64,000 bases of DNA, taken from assembly GCA_963749895.1 (NCBI GenBank), contig CAVVOG010000003.1, positions 124,001 through 188,000 of the forward strand. The letters are read 5' to 3'. The notes under the pieces were generated by a model, which saw nothing but the letters and a program-made list of their open reading frames with translations, was not told where the DNA came from and ran no database searches. Shown here piece by piece: positions 32,398 through 40,845 of the stretch. Every line of letters starts with the position of its first letter. Position 1 is the stretch's first letter. The stretch is from AC-51 sp963749895. Its GTDB lineage: Bacteria; Actinomycetota; UBA4738; HRBIN12. A program made the position numbers and the translations under genes.

Positions 32398-33051
32398 CTA
32401 CGTCGCCCGGCGGGAGGTGATGAGGGCGAGCACGCCGACGATCAGCGCGACGAGCCCGAGCAACGCTCCGACGATGCGCGACCGTACGTGCGGTGGAGGC
32501 CGCGTCCTGGGCGGCCACGCGCCGCCTCCGCCGCCGCGACGGCGTCTTCCGTCCGTCGCCGACTCGCGCTCGATCCGTTCCGCGAGGTCGGCGGCGGTCG
32601 GCCCGCTCGCGGCGGGAGGGAAGGCGGCCTCGGCCGGGTCGATCACCTCGCTGAAGGTGTCCGGACCCGAGGTCATCGAGACCTCGACCTCCTCGCCGTC
32701 CAGGACCCCCGCGAACGAGAACGTGTACCGACCGGGTTCGGAGGGAACGAACCACGCGCGATAGTCACCCGGGGTGCCCGTCGGTTCGAGGGGCAGCGTC
32801 GTGGAGGCGTCGCCGAACGAGACCTCGACCTCGAGCCCGCCGCCGACCTCGGCGACCGGCTCACCGTCGCGTGAGATCAAGATCTGGACGCTGTTCGGCT
32901 GCCCGACGTAGGCGGGTTCCGCGCCGAAGCCGATGGAAAGGGTCAGCGCCCCGCGCTCCTCGTCCCCGTGCGCCAACGCGGTCGTCGCGGCCGACGCGAC
33001 GACGGCGCCGACGACCACGATACGGGCGGCGGTGCGGGCGATCCGTTGCAT
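32398..33051 (-). CDS. Exported His-containing protein with C-terminal anchor (first gene of copper-type operon)
   Basis: A 217-residue protein: signal peptide (IVVVGAVVASAATTALA) followed by AHGDEERGAL, which places a His at the mature N terminus as in CopC-type copper sites. A beta-sandwich-like domain comes next (FGAEPAYVGQPNSVQILISR, YRAWFVPSEPGRYTFSFAGV), then an Arg/Gly/Pro-rich linker and helix IVGALLGLVALIVGVLALIT. ATG 33051 has GAGGAG upstream. It leads a six-gene operon to 28151. The N-terminal His after the signal peptide is suggestive but not proof of copper binding. Confidence 0.72.
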   Translation of the reverse strand: MQRIARTAARIVVVGAVVASAATTALAHGDEERGALTLSIGFGAEPAYVGQPNSVQILISRDGEPVAEVGGGLEVEVSFGDASTTLPLEPTGTPGDYRAWFVPSEPGRYTFSFAGVLDGEEVEVSMTSGPDTFSEVIDPAEAAFPPAASGPTAADLAERIERESATDGRRRRGGGGGAWPPRTRPPPHVRSRIVGALLGLVALIVGVLALITSRRAT

Positions 33052-33085
33052 GCGGGCTCTCCTCGGCGGCGCGGGGTGGTTCGTC

Positions 33086-33092
33086 TATGGTA
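33086..33092. promoter_or_regulatory. Overlapping divergent -10 boxes
   Basis: TATGGTA reads TATGGT on the plus strand (hydroxyacyl-CoA dehydrogenase, leader about 25 nt) and TACCAT on the minus strand (copper-type operon, leader about 29 nt). Polymerase could occupy only one direction at a time, so the two promoters probably compete. Confidence 0.45.
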
Positions 33093-33122
33093 CGGGCGCC
33101 CCCTGTCACGGAGGTCCCGAGG

Positions 33123-33986
33123 ATGGAACCGCAGGACGTACAGCACGTGGGCGTCGTCGGCTGCGGCCTGATGGGCGCCGGGATCGCCGAGGTCGTCGCG
33201 CGCGTCGGGATCTCCGTCACCGTGCTCGAGCCCACCCAGGACCTCGTGGACGCGGGTCGGGGGAGGATCGAGGCGTCGACCGCGCGGGCGGTCGAACGCG
33301 GTCGCCTGTCGGAGGCGGATCGTCAGGCCCTGCTCGGACGGATCGCGGGCGCGACCGAGGTCACGGCGTTCGCCGACGCGGATCTCGTGATCGAGGCCGC
33401 CACCGAGGACGAGGCGGGCAAGCTCCAGATCCTCCGCGCGGTCGAAGCGGTGACCCGTTCAGACGTCGTCCTGAGCTCGAACACGTCCTCCATCCCGATC
33501 GCCACCCTCGGCGCGGCGACCGGCCGGCCCGACCGTGTGATCGGGCTCCACTTCTTCAACCCGCCGCCCGTGATGGGGCTGATCGAGGTGACGCCCTCGA
33601 TCTTGACCTCCGAGGAGACGGTCGCGTTCGCCCGGGGGTTCGGCGAGCGGCTCGGCAAGACCACGGTCATCGCGAAGGACCACGCCGGGTTCATCGTGAA
33701 CCGGCTGCTCACCCCGTACCTGTGCGACGCGATCCGGTTGCTCGACCAGGGGTTCGCGACGCGCGAGGACATCGACGCCTCGATCACGCTCGGGCTCAAC
33801 CACCCGATGGGTCCGCTGCGGCTGGCGGACCTGATCGGGCTCGACACCGTCCTGCAGATCGCCGAGGTCCTCTACGAGGAGTTCCGCGATCCCGCGTACG
33901 CGCCGCCGCCGCGTCTGCAACGGATGGTCGCTGCCGGGCACCTCGGACGGAAGTCCGGCGTGGGGTTCTACTCCTACGATCGCTGA
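33123..33986 (+). CDS. 3-hydroxyacyl-CoA (3-hydroxybutyryl-CoA) dehydrogenase
   Basis: NAD(P)-dependent oxidoreductase of 287 residues interconverting 3-hydroxyacyl-CoA and acetoacetyl-CoA. The N-terminal Rossmann motif is GVVGCGLMGAGIAEV. SSNTSSIPIATLG holds the conserved Ser/Asn, IGLHFFNPPPVMGLIEV the catalytic His and Glu, and KDHAGFIVNRLL and GLNHPMGPLRLADLIGLD the C-terminal domain. The short single-domain type fits the ethylmalonyl-CoA or butyrate/PHB routes and pairs with the thiolase (45047) and crotonyl-CoA reductase (40912). GGAGG precedes ATG 33123. Confidence 0.93.
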   Translation: MEPQDVQHVGVVGCGLMGAGIAEVVARVGISVTVLEPTQDLVDAGRGRIEASTARAVERGRLSEADRQALLGRIAGATEVTAFADADLVIEAATEDEAGKLQILRAVEAVTRSDVVLSSNTSSIPIATLGAATGRPDRVIGLHFFNPPPVMGLIEVTPSILTSEETVAFARGFGERLGKTTVIAKDHAGFIVNRLLTPYLCDAIRLLDQGFATREDIDASITLGLNHPMGPLRLADLIGLDTVLQIAEVLYEEFRDPAYAPPPRLQRMVAAGHLGRKSGVGFYSYDR

Positions 33987-34900
33987 GCCCTGAGGCGGTC
34001 GGCCAGGCCGGCCACGTACCCGGCCATCTTCGCGACGTCGATGAACGCGACGACCGCGGGCACGGCCGCGACGACCGCAGCACGTTCCCGCGGGGAACGC
34101 GCACGCGCACGAGCCCGGCGGATCTGGGGCCCCGCGTACACGAGCGCCCCCGCCCCCACGAGGAGCTTCGGCCAGGTCCGTCGGGAGGCGAGCGCGACGG
34201 CGAGTCCCGTGTACGTGGCGAACCGGATCGCGTGTCGCTCCGGGTACATCCCCGCCTGCGCGTCACCGCGCGCGTACCGCAGGTACTGACGCCACGTGGC
34301 CCCCAGGGACGGCCGCGGGTGCCATCCGGCGACGGCGTCCGGCGCGAACCGCATGTCGAGGCGACGTTCGCGCCATCGGTGGTTCACCCACATGTCCTCG
34401 CCGATCGGGAGCCACTCCGGGTAGCCGCCGATCGACTCGAGCGCGTCGCGTCGGAAGGCGACCGACCGCGCGCTGGGCATGAACGCGGCCTCGTCGACCT
34501 CCGAAGGATCGAGGGGGACGTGTCCCGTGGCGCAGGCGTCCAGGAACGAGCCGATCACCGGCTGGTACCAGCCCATCGCGACGTCGGCTCCCGCCTCGAT
34601 CGGTCGAAGCAGTTCCTCGAGCCACGTCGGCCCGTACGTGCAGTCGGCGTCGGCCACCGCGATCACGTCGTGAGTGGCGGCGCCGAAGGCCAGGTTCCGT
34701 CCCCGCGCGATGTTCGCCCCCTGCTCGACCATCATCGTGATCGACGGGTCCGCGCGCAGGATCTCCTGGGTGCCGTCGATCGAGCCCCCGTCGACGATCA
34801 CGATCTCGTCGGGCGCACGGGTCTGCGCGGCGATGTCGGCGAGGAACGCCCCGACGTGGTCGGCGGCGTCCAGCACGGTGGCGATCAGGGTGACCTTCAT
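33974..34900 (-). CDS. Glycosyltransferase family 2
   Basis: A 308-residue GT-A transferase. MKVTLIATVLDAADHVGAFL and VIVDGGSIDGTQEILRAD form the nucleotide-sugar site, and IAVADADCTYGPTWLEELL contains the DxD metal motif. GGYPEWLPIGEDMWVNHRW holds the acceptor-side ED. The C-terminal 80 residues include two hydrophobic segments (LLVGAGALVYAG, AAVVAAVPAVVAFIDVA), suggesting membrane association. The ATG overlaps the stop of the upstream GT4 gene by 1 nt. Product unknown; probably a lipid-linked or surface glycan. Confidence 0.85.
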   Translation of the reverse strand: MKVTLIATVLDAADHVGAFLADIAAQTRAPDEIVIVDGGSIDGTQEILRADPSITMMVEQGANIARGRNLAFGAATHDVIAVADADCTYGPTWLEELLRPIEAGADVAMGWYQPVIGSFLDACATGHVPLDPSEVDEAAFMPSARSVAFRRDALESIGGYPEWLPIGEDMWVNHRWRERRLDMRFAPDAVAGWHPRPSLGATWRQYLRYARGDAQAGMYPERHAIRFATYTGLAVALASRRTWPKLLVGAGALVYAGPQIRRARARARSPRERAAVVAAVPAVVAFIDVAKMAGYVAGLADRLRAQRS

Positions 34901-36018
34901 CAGCGGCCTCGGCGGTCGGCGGCGAGGTCCACGGCCTCGCGGTAGGCCTCGAGGGTAGCGCTCGCCGTGGCCTCCCACGAGAAGGCGGCCGCGCGCTCGC
35001 GGCCGCGCGCCATGAGCGATGCGCGCAGCCCGTCGTCGGTCAGCGCGGCCGCGAGGGCCTCGGCGATCGCGCCGACGTCGTCGGGATCGACGAGCAGAGC
35101 CGCGTCCCCGGCGGTCTCCGTGAGCGCCTCGGTCGTGGAGGACACGACGGGGACCCCCCGCTCCATCGCTTCGACGATGGGAAGCCCGAACCCCTCGTAC
35201 CGCGAGACGTAGGCGACGAGGTCGGCGCGTCGGTAGAGGGCGTCGAGGTCCGCCGCCGGCACCCGGCCCGTCCGCAGCACCGTGCCTGCCCCCGGGCGGG
35301 CGAGTTCTGCGTCGATCTCCTCGACACCCCATCCGTCGGGTCCGGCCAGGATGAGGGTGTGGGGGAGGTCGGCCGCGATGCGTCGGTAGGCGCGGATCAG
35401 GGCCACCTGGTTCTTCCTGGGCTCGAGGGTCGCCGGACACAGGATGAACGGCGCCTCGATCCCGAGCCGCGCCACGACCTCACCGGCGTCGGCGCCGGCC
35501 GGGGGGAGGAACGACGCGAGCGGCGTGACGCGGATCCGCGCCCGGTCGACACCCCTGTCCGCCAGGACCGCCGCCGTCGCAGCCGATGGGGTGAGCAGCA
35601 GATCGGCTCGCCGGATCGCCGCGCGGACGCCGAGCCGGTAGAGCCGGCGCCACGTCGCGGGGAACGCGTCGGGGGCGACGTCGAAGGCCAGGTCGTGCAC
35701 GGTCGCGACGAGCGCCTGGCCGGCGCCGGCCGGGGGGATCGCGGCGTGGTTCATCGCGTGCACGACGTCGCAGTCCGCGAGCGCGTCGGGCAGGGCCGGC
35801 CGCGCCAGGATGTCCCATGACGGGTAGAGGCGCCGGATCGATCCCGGGACCTCCACGTCGGGTGCCGGAGTGCCGGGAGGCCGTTCCTGGGCCTGGAACG
35901 TCACGAGCGAGGGCCCGCCCTCCAGTCCCTCGAACGCTCGCAGCAGCTGCGTCACGTAGGTCCCGATCCCGCCGGGGACCGAGAACCACAGCTGGTCGGT
36001 GTGGACGGCGACCTTCAC
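34900..36018 (-). CDS. Glycosyltransferase family 4
   Basis: A 372-residue GT-B transferase. VAVHTDQLWFSVPGGIGTYV is the N-terminal loop region, ATLEPRKNQVALIRAYRRIA the phosphate-binding hinge and YEGFGLPIVEAMERGVPVVS the EX7E donor site with both Glu residues. It lies in a five- or six-gene run from the carboxyltransferase (38759) to the GT2 gene (33974). It is probably mannose- or glucose-transferring, but donor and acceptor cannot be told. Confidence 0.87.
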   Translation of the reverse strand: MKVAVHTDQLWFSVPGGIGTYVTQLLRAFEGLEGGPSLVTFQAQERPPGTPAPDVEVPGSIRRLYPSWDILARPALPDALADCDVVHAMNHAAIPPAGAGQALVATVHDLAFDVAPDAFPATWRRLYRLGVRAAIRRADLLLTPSAATAAVLADRGVDRARIRVTPLASFLPPAGADAGEVVARLGIEAPFILCPATLEPRKNQVALIRAYRRIAADLPHTLILAGPDGWGVEEIDAELARPGAGTVLRTGRVPAADLDALYRRADLVAYVSRYEGFGLPIVEAMERGVPVVSSTTEALTETAGDAALLVDPDDVGAIAEALAAALTDDGLRASLMARGRERAAAFSWEATASATLEAYREAVDLAADRRGR

Positions 36019-36049
36019 GGCGCGGTCTCGAGGGGGAGGAGCGCGGCCG

Positions 36050-36343
36050 TCAACGGGCGATCCCCAGGACGGTGCGTGCCAGTGCCAGGCGTTCGCGCAC
36101 GACGAACACCGACGCCATCGTTCCCGGCTCGCCCGGCTCGGGCATCTCGACGTGCGGCGTCAGCCCGGCCTCGCGGAGGCGCCCGAGCGTGGCGGCCACC
36201 TCGGTCGCGGGGAGGGTCACGACCTCGACGCACCCGTCGTCGTCGGTGGCCAGGTCGTCGTCGTCGGGGCTGTCGACGGCGTCGAGCGCCGCGAGGAAAT
36301 CGTCGAACCCGAAGTCGTCGGGCAGCCGGTCGCCGCGTGGCAC
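36050..36343 (-). CDS. Small DUF2007-like protein
   Basis: A 97-residue acidic protein with a C-terminal beta-alpha-beta segment EVVTLPATEVAATLGRLREA, GLTPHVEMPEPGEP and VFVVRERLALARTVL. This layout resembles DUF2007 (putative signal-transducing) modules and partly repeats the pattern in its upstream neighbour. Start GTG 36343, 3 bp after the previous stop. Function unknown. Confidence 0.6.
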   Translation of the reverse strand: MPRGDRLPDDFGFDDFLAALDAVDSPDDDDLATDDDGCVEVVTLPATEVAATLGRLREAGLTPHVEMPEPGEPGTMASVFVVRERLALARTVLGIAR

Positions 36344-36346
36344 GGC

Positions 36347-36892
36347 TCAGGATCCCTCGGGCGGGACGAGCCTCGCCGCCCGCTCGGTGTCGTCGGGCAA
36401 GACCAGGACGGGAGCGTCGCGCTCGTCGAGCGAGCCCTCGCCGAGGGGTGTGCCGACCGCCGCTCGGATCCCGCGGCGTCCCAGCTCCTCGACGAGATCC
36501 CAGGCCTCGTCCCAGGGGAGCACGACGAGCGGGACGGGCGCGGGGCGCGGGCCCTGGCCCGCGGCGATCTCGGCGGTGTCGTCGCGGCCGTCGACGTCGG
36601 TGTGCAGCGTGTCCTCGACGAGCGCGCGAGCCCGGGCGAGCTCGTCGGCGGGCACCACGACGTTCCAGGACGGACGGATCGTGGAGTAGGCGTTGTCGAG
36701 GAACGGGTCACGACGGGGCCTCTGCACCCCCCCGGGTTTCAGCAGACGGAGCTGGCAGGCGATGTCCGCCTCGCGAAGCACCTCCCGGATCCGCTCGGCC
36801 TCGTCGATCCGTAGCAGCCGGGTGGCGAGCACCTCCCCGTCGGCGAGGGGATCGGCCTCGTGGAGCAGCCGGCGGGCGGCCTTCGGGTCCAT
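36347..36892 (-). CDS. DUF2007-like protein, two modules
   Basis: A 181-residue protein with two similar beta-alpha-beta modules: LATRLLRIDEAERIREVLRE, ADIACQLRLLKPG, WNVVVPADELARARALVE, then VPLVVLPWDEAWDLVEELGR, RGIRAAVGTPLGE and APVLVLPDDTERAARLV. This matches the DUF2007 signal-transducing pattern, but the assignment is by eye. ATG 36892 overlaps the stop of the preceding small gene (TGATG), so it belongs to the carboxyltransferase operon. Confidence 0.65.
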   Translation of the reverse strand: MDPKAARRLLHEADPLADGEVLATRLLRIDEAERIREVLREADIACQLRLLKPGGVQRPRRDPFLDNAYSTIRPSWNVVVPADELARARALVEDTLHTDVDGRDDTAEIAAGQGPRPAPVPLVVLPWDEAWDLVEELGRRGIRAAVGTPLGEGSLDERDAPVLVLPDDTERAARLVPPEGS

Positions 36893-37158
36893 CAGCGGAC
36901 GTCGCTGCGCCCGTGCAGCGGTGGCACGCCCTTGCGCGCGAACTCGACCCACTGCCCGTGCCACGGCTCGCGGGCGAACCTACGGACCTGCAGCGCCCCG
37001 AACCCCGTGGCCTCGATCCGGCCCTGGAGCACCCACGGTGCCGGCTTCGGGTTCTCGGCGACGAAGTAGCGCTCGAGCGCCATCAGGATCGCCCGCTCCT
37101 GCTCGGGGTCGAGCCCCTCGGGGAGTTCGAAGCGACGGCCGCCCTCGGTCTCGAACAT
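36892..37158 (-). CDS. Small protein next to the carboxyltransferase, epsilon-subunit-like
   Basis: An 88-residue protein 11 bp downstream of the acyl-CoA carboxyltransferase beta gene, where actinobacteria often encode the carboxylase epsilon subunit. The central helix DPEQERAILMALERYFVAEN and the WVLQGRIEATG segment resemble epsilon proteins (helix, then a Trp-containing arm). The C-terminal WHGQWVEFARKGVPPLHG is unusual. GAGGAGG precedes ATG 37158. Position is the main evidence. Confidence 0.55.
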   Translation of the reverse strand: MFETEGGRRFELPEGLDPEQERAILMALERYFVAENPKPAPWVLQGRIEATGFGALQVRRFAREPWHGQWVEFARKGVPPLHGRSDVR

Positions 37159-37169
37159 GCGCGCCTCCT

Positions 37170-38759
37170 CTAGAGCGGGATGTTCCCGTGCTTGCGAGCG
37201 GGGATCGACTCGCGCTTCGTCGAGAGCATCCGCAGCGCCTTGATCAGTCGCGGGCGCGTCTCGGCGGGCTCGATCACGTCGTCGATGAACCCGCGTTCGG
37301 CGGCCGCGTACGGCGTCGAGAACTTGTCGCGGTACTCCTGGATCAGCTCCGCGCGCCGCGTGTCCGGGTCGGTCGCCTTCTCGATCTCCCTGCGGAACAC
37401 CACGTTGACCGCGCCGTCGGCGCCCATCACGGCGATCTCCGCGGTCGGCCACGCGAACGCGACGTCGGCGCGCAGGTGCTTCGAGTTCATCACGAGGTAC
37501 GCGCCGCCGTACGCCTTGCGCGTGATCACGGTCATCCGAGGCACGGTGGCCTCCGCGTATGCGTACAGCAGCTTCGCGCCGTGGCGGATGATCCCGTTGA
37601 ACTCCTGTTGCGTTCCCGGCAAGAACCCCGGCACGTCGACGAACGTGAGGATCGGGATGTTGAACGCGTCGCAGAACCGGACGAACCGGCTCGCTTTCTC
37701 GCTCGCGTCGATGTCCAGGGTTCCCGCGAGCACCTTCGGCTGGTTCGCGATCACGCCGATCGAGCGCCCGTCGAGGCGTGCGAACCCCGTCACGATGTTC
37801 GCGGCCCACAGGGGGAACACCTCGAGGAACTCGCCGTCGTCGACGACGTAGCGGATCACCTCGTGCATGTCGTACGCCTCCTGGGCGCGGTCGGGCACGA
37901 GGTGGGTGAGGGCATCGGTCTCTCGCTCGGGGTCGTCGGTCGTCGCGTAGGCCGGCGGGTCCTCCAGGTTGTTCGACGGCAGGAACGACAGGAGGTAGCG
38001 CACGCGCATCAGCACGTCCTCGTCGTCTTCGCCGACGAACGACGCGACGCCGGACTCGGTCGCGTGGGTCATCGCACCGCCGAGCGCCTCCATCGTCACG
38101 TCCTCACCGGTCACCGTCTTGATCACGTCGGGACCCGTGATGAACATGTGGGAGGTCTCCTTCACCATGAAGGTGAAGTCGGTGATCGCGGGGGAGTAGA
38201 CGGCGCCGCCCGCGCACGGCCCCATGATCACGCTGATCTGCGGGATCACCCCGGATGCGCGTACGTTGCGCTCGAAGATGTAGCCGTACCCGGCGAGCGA
38301 CGCCGCGCCCTCCTGGATCCGGGCCCCGCCCGAGTCGTTGATCTGGATGAAGGGCGCGCCGGTCTGCAGGGCGAGGTCCATCACCTTGCACACCTTCTGG
38401 GCCATCACCTCGCCCATCGAGCCGCCGAACACCGTGAAGTCCTGGGACGCCACGAACACCTTGCGTCCGTCGACCGTGCCGTAGCCGGTGACGATGCCGT
38501 CGCCCGGGGGCCGGCGCTTGTCCATCCCGAAGTCGTGCGCGCGGTGCACGGCGAAGGGGTCCGTCTCCACGAAGGACCCCTCGTCCATCAAGATCGCGAG
38601 CCGCTCACGCGCGGTGAGCTTGCCTCGGTCGTGCTGTTTCGCGGCAGCGTCGCGCCCTCCGGGCTGGAGCGTCGCGCGGCGACGCTTCCGCAGCTCCTCG
38701 ATCCGATCCTCGACGGTCCGTTCGGGCGGTGCGGCGGGCGGCTTCTCGGTCTTCGCCAT
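37170..38759 (-). CDS. pccB: Acyl-CoA (propionyl-CoA) carboxylase carboxyltransferase beta chain
   Basis: Transfers carboxybiotin CO2 to propionyl- or acetyl-CoA; 529 residues with two crotonase-fold halves. DRGKLTARERLAILMDEGSF, MGEVMAQKVCKVMDLALQ, INDSGGARIQEG (N-terminal oxyanion), MGPCAGGAVYSPAITDF and FVDVPGFLPGTQQE with RKAYGGAYLVMNSKHL (C-terminal site) are diagnostic. Alpha partner at 19022. ATG 38759 follows TACACT by 7 nt (leaderless). Propionyl-CoA is the likelier substrate given the epimerase and mutase genes, but both occur in this family. Confidence 0.93.
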   Translation of the reverse strand: MAKTEKPPAAPPERTVEDRIEELRKRRRATLQPGGRDAAAKQHDRGKLTARERLAILMDEGSFVETDPFAVHRAHDFGMDKRRPPGDGIVTGYGTVDGRKVFVASQDFTVFGGSMGEVMAQKVCKVMDLALQTGAPFIQINDSGGARIQEGAASLAGYGYIFERNVRASGVIPQISVIMGPCAGGAVYSPAITDFTFMVKETSHMFITGPDVIKTVTGEDVTMEALGGAMTHATESGVASFVGEDDEDVLMRVRYLLSFLPSNNLEDPPAYATTDDPERETDALTHLVPDRAQEAYDMHEVIRYVVDDGEFLEVFPLWAANIVTGFARLDGRSIGVIANQPKVLAGTLDIDASEKASRFVRFCDAFNIPILTFVDVPGFLPGTQQEFNGIIRHGAKLLYAYAEATVPRMTVITRKAYGGAYLVMNSKHLRADVAFAWPTAEIAVMGADGAVNVVFRREIEKATDPDTRRAELIQEYRDKFSTPYAAAERGFIDDVIEPAETRPRLIKALRMLSTKRESIPARKHGNIPL

Positions 38760-38766
38760 GCGGCGA

Positions 38767-38772
38767 AGTGTA
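38767..38772 (-). promoter_or_regulatory. -10 box of the carboxyltransferase operon (leaderless)
   Basis: TACACT on the minus strand, 7 nt before ATG 38759. Confidence 0.6.
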
Positions 38773-38817
38773 GCGAGGCCGCTACCTGCGGGGGCGGCCC
38801 CGCGTCTCCCGGGACCT

Positions 38818-39270
38818 TCAGCAGCCGTGCACGCGCCAGCCCGCGGCGCGCCAGCCGCCGAGGTCGCGCACCATGCGGATCGTCACGATCGAGTTCGTCC
38901 GACCCTCCAGGGCCGAGTCCGGCAGGCTCCAGACGGTGCGCGTCCAGGTCTCGTACCGGTGGTCCCAGTACGTCGCCGCGTGTTGGAACAGCCCGAGGTA
39001 CATGCCCGTCGCCGAGGTGGCCTCGGGGTTCAGTCCGCTCTCACGGGACGCGATGCAGACCGCACGTCGTCGCCCACCGGGGATCGGGCCGAAGCGCTCG
39101 GTCGCGCACCGGATCTGGCGCTTCGAGAAGCGCTGGACCGTCTCGTCGGCGGTGCGGTGGAAGTCGCAGGGCCCGGTGTCGTGACGAGCTGAGGCAGCGG
39201 GCGCCGCCGCCAGCGTGGCGGTGACGAGCAGTGGGCCCAGAAGCGTGACGGCGAAGAACCGTTTCCGCAC
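38818..39270 (-). CDS. Secreted lysozyme/transglycosylase-like protein
   Basis: A 150-residue exported protein: signal peptide (FFAVTLLGPLLVTATLAAA), then an SLT/lysozyme-like core with the probable catalytic Glu in CIASRESGLNPEATS, GMYLGLFQHAATYWDHRY and a Trp-rich end (WSLPDSALEGRTNSIVTIRM, AAGWRVHGC). Three Cys outside the signal could form disulfides. The GTG 39270 start is 8 nt after TAGGGT (leaderless). Probably cleaves peptidoglycan; activity unproven. Confidence 0.78.
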   Translation of the reverse strand: MRKRFFAVTLLGPLLVTATLAAAPAASARHDTGPCDFHRTADETVQRFSKRQIRCATERFGPIPGGRRRAVCIASRESGLNPEATSATGMYLGLFQHAATYWDHRYETWTRTVWSLPDSALEGRTNSIVTIRMVRDLGGWRAAGWRVHGC

Positions 39271-39278
39271 GGCTCGGC

Positions 39279-39284
39279 ACCCTA
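39279..39284 (-). promoter_or_regulatory. -10 box of the lysozyme-like gene (leaderless)
   Basis: TAGGGT on the minus strand, 8 nt before GTG 39270. Confidence 0.5.
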
Positions 39285-39300
39285 GCAGGCGGACCTCGCG

Positions 39301-39855
39301 TCAGTCGACGTCGACCCGGCCGCCGGAGCGCCAGTACTCGCCGTGGTCTCGATCGAGGAAGCCCTCGTCGACCAAGGCGCGGCGGATCGACGCGTGGTCG
39401 CCGAAGAACCTCCCGACGATCACGTTCACCTCCTTCTCGTGATACCGGCGCCCGGGCTCGAATTCGAGGGCGATCCGCTCGAGGACGATCATGCGCTTCG
39501 TGTGCTTCGTCGGGATCTCGGTGAGCCGGCCGTCGCGGAAGAACGCGCGCAGCACGGCTTCCTCGTCCTCGTTCGCCGCGCCCAGCGCCATCCCCGGTTC
39601 GCGGGCGGGGCCGACCTGCTCGGCAGCCCACCGCAGCGTCTCGGCGTCGAGCCGGTATCCCTGGCGGTCCTCGCGCAGGCGTGCGATCCCTGTCGCGCTC
39701 AATCGGTTCAGGTGGGTTCGGACGCGCTTCAGCGGCAGTCCCAGGGTCTCGGCGAGGTCGCGGGCGCTCACGTCGCCGCGCGCGAGCAGCCCGGCGATCG
39801 CCAGCCGCTCGGGATCGGCGAGGGCGCGCAGGATGTCGTCGGGTGTCTCGGGCAT
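39301..39855 (-). CDS. ArsR-type winged helix + DUF2087 regulator
   Basis: A 184-residue protein. N-terminal winged-helix DNA-binding domain (DDILRALADPERLAIAGLLA, DVSARDLAETLGLPLKRVRT, HLNRLSATGIARL), then DUF2087 (AFFRDGRLTEIPTKHTKRMI, YHEKEVNVIVGRFFGDHASI, RRALVDEGFLDRDHGEYWR). It is a likely transcription regulator with an unknown signal. It is divergent from the nuclease gene 27 bp away, so it may control that gene or itself. Confidence 0.83.
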   Translation of the reverse strand: MPETPDDILRALADPERLAIAGLLARGDVSARDLAETLGLPLKRVRTHLNRLSATGIARLREDRQGYRLDAETLRWAAEQVGPAREPGMALGAANEDEEAVLRAFFRDGRLTEIPTKHTKRMIVLERIALEFEPGRRYHEKEVNVIVGRFFGDHASIRRALVDEGFLDRDHGEYWRSGGRVDVD

Positions 39856-39870
39856 GTCGGAACCCCCACG

Positions 39871-39876
39871 TAGCAT
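39871..39876 (+). promoter_or_regulatory. -10 box of the Fe-S nuclease gene (leaderless)
   Basis: TAGCAT, 6 nt before ATG 39883. Confidence 0.55.
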
Positions 39877-39882
39877 GCTGCC

Positions 39883-40803
39883 ATGCAGCTGACCGACCCG
39901 CAGCGCCGCACGCTCGAGCAGCTGATCGGGACGGGCGAGCGCCCGGTCTTCCCGGCGGACCTGGCGCAACGGATGCGCGACCGGATCGAGGAGGCCGTTC
40001 GCGGACTCGATCTCGCCGAGACGCTCTGGCTGGGCAAGGAGCGCCTCAACGACCTGGGGAAGTGCGAGGGGACGTTCTGGTCGAAGCTCAGCGGCGAAGG
40101 GCCGGCGTTCGCGCACTCGCGGGCGACGGCGACGGGGGTCGTGCAGCACCGGGCGATCGAGGCGCTCGTCGGCGCCCGCGAGCCCTTGGACCCCCACGCG
40201 GCCGCCGAGGTCGCCGCCCGCCGGACCGCCGAGCGCGAGGAGCGGTTCGCCGAGTACTGGGGGTCGCTGGACGACCCCGAGCGGGACGATCTGCTGATGG
40301 ATGTGGCCCGGCGCACCCTCCTGTTCGAGGGTTCCTTCCCCCCGCTACGTGAGCTGCGCTCGGACCTGGCGCCGATCGCCGAACTCCCGATCAAGGCGGA
40401 GCTCCTCGGTGGGACCGTCGTCGTCTCGGGCAAGGTCGACCTGGTCCTGGGCCGCCCCGACCAGCGGGACCCGATGCGCGCCACACGGCTCCTGATCGAC
40501 CTGAAGACAGGATCGGCGTACCCAGAGCACGCGGAGGACAACCGCTTCTACGCGTTGGTCCACACGCTGCGGTTCGGCGTCCCCCCGTACCGCGTGGCGT
40601 CCTTCTTCCTGGAAGGCGGTACCTGGCAGTCCGAGGACGTCGACGAGCGGATCCTCGTCCACGCCGCGGACCGCGTCGTGGCGGCCGCGCGCGCGGCCGC
40701 CACCCTGCGCGGAGGCCGCGAGCCCACGCTCACCGCGGGGCGATGGTGCGCTTGGTGCCCGCGCTTCGACGTCTGTCCGGCCGCCGAGCCGGGCATCGCC
40801 TAG
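39883..40803 (+). CDS. Stand-alone PD-(D/E)XK nuclease with Fe-S cluster (AddB/Cas4-like)
   Basis: A 306-residue protein. VSGKVDLVLG and LLIDLKTGSAYPEH supply the acidic residue and the D-x-K of a RecB-type nuclease. Cys61 (GKCEGTFW) and Cys289, 292 and 298 (CAWCPRFDVCP) form the C-...-CxxCx5C pattern of AddB/Cas4-type 4Fe-4S nucleases. There is no helicase domain. ATG 39883 is leaderless. It probably works on DNA ends; partners unknown. No CRISPR genes are present, so Cas4 itself is unlikely. Confidence 0.85.
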   Translation: MQLTDPQRRTLEQLIGTGERPVFPADLAQRMRDRIEEAVRGLDLAETLWLGKERLNDLGKCEGTFWSKLSGEGPAFAHSRATATGVVQHRAIEALVGAREPLDPHAAAEVAARRTAEREERFAEYWGSLDDPERDDLLMDVARRTLLFEGSFPPLRELRSDLAPIAELPIKAELLGGTVVVSGKVDLVLGRPDQRDPMRATRLLIDLKTGSAYPEHAEDNRFYALVHTLRFGVPPYRVASFFLEGGTWQSEDVDERILVHAADRVVAAARAAATLRGGREPTLTAGRWCAWCPRFDVCPAAEPGIA

Positions 40804-40845
40804 GCCCGGACTCGCTCGGGCGTTGTCGGGGTCCTGGTCGCTCGC

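Noticed and set aside
29873..32755. Single 960-residue protein covering CopC-CopD and upstream genes
   Set aside because: The part upstream of GTG 31825 is a shadow of the GHxH-protein gene in another frame; the signal peptide and CopC domain start at 31825.
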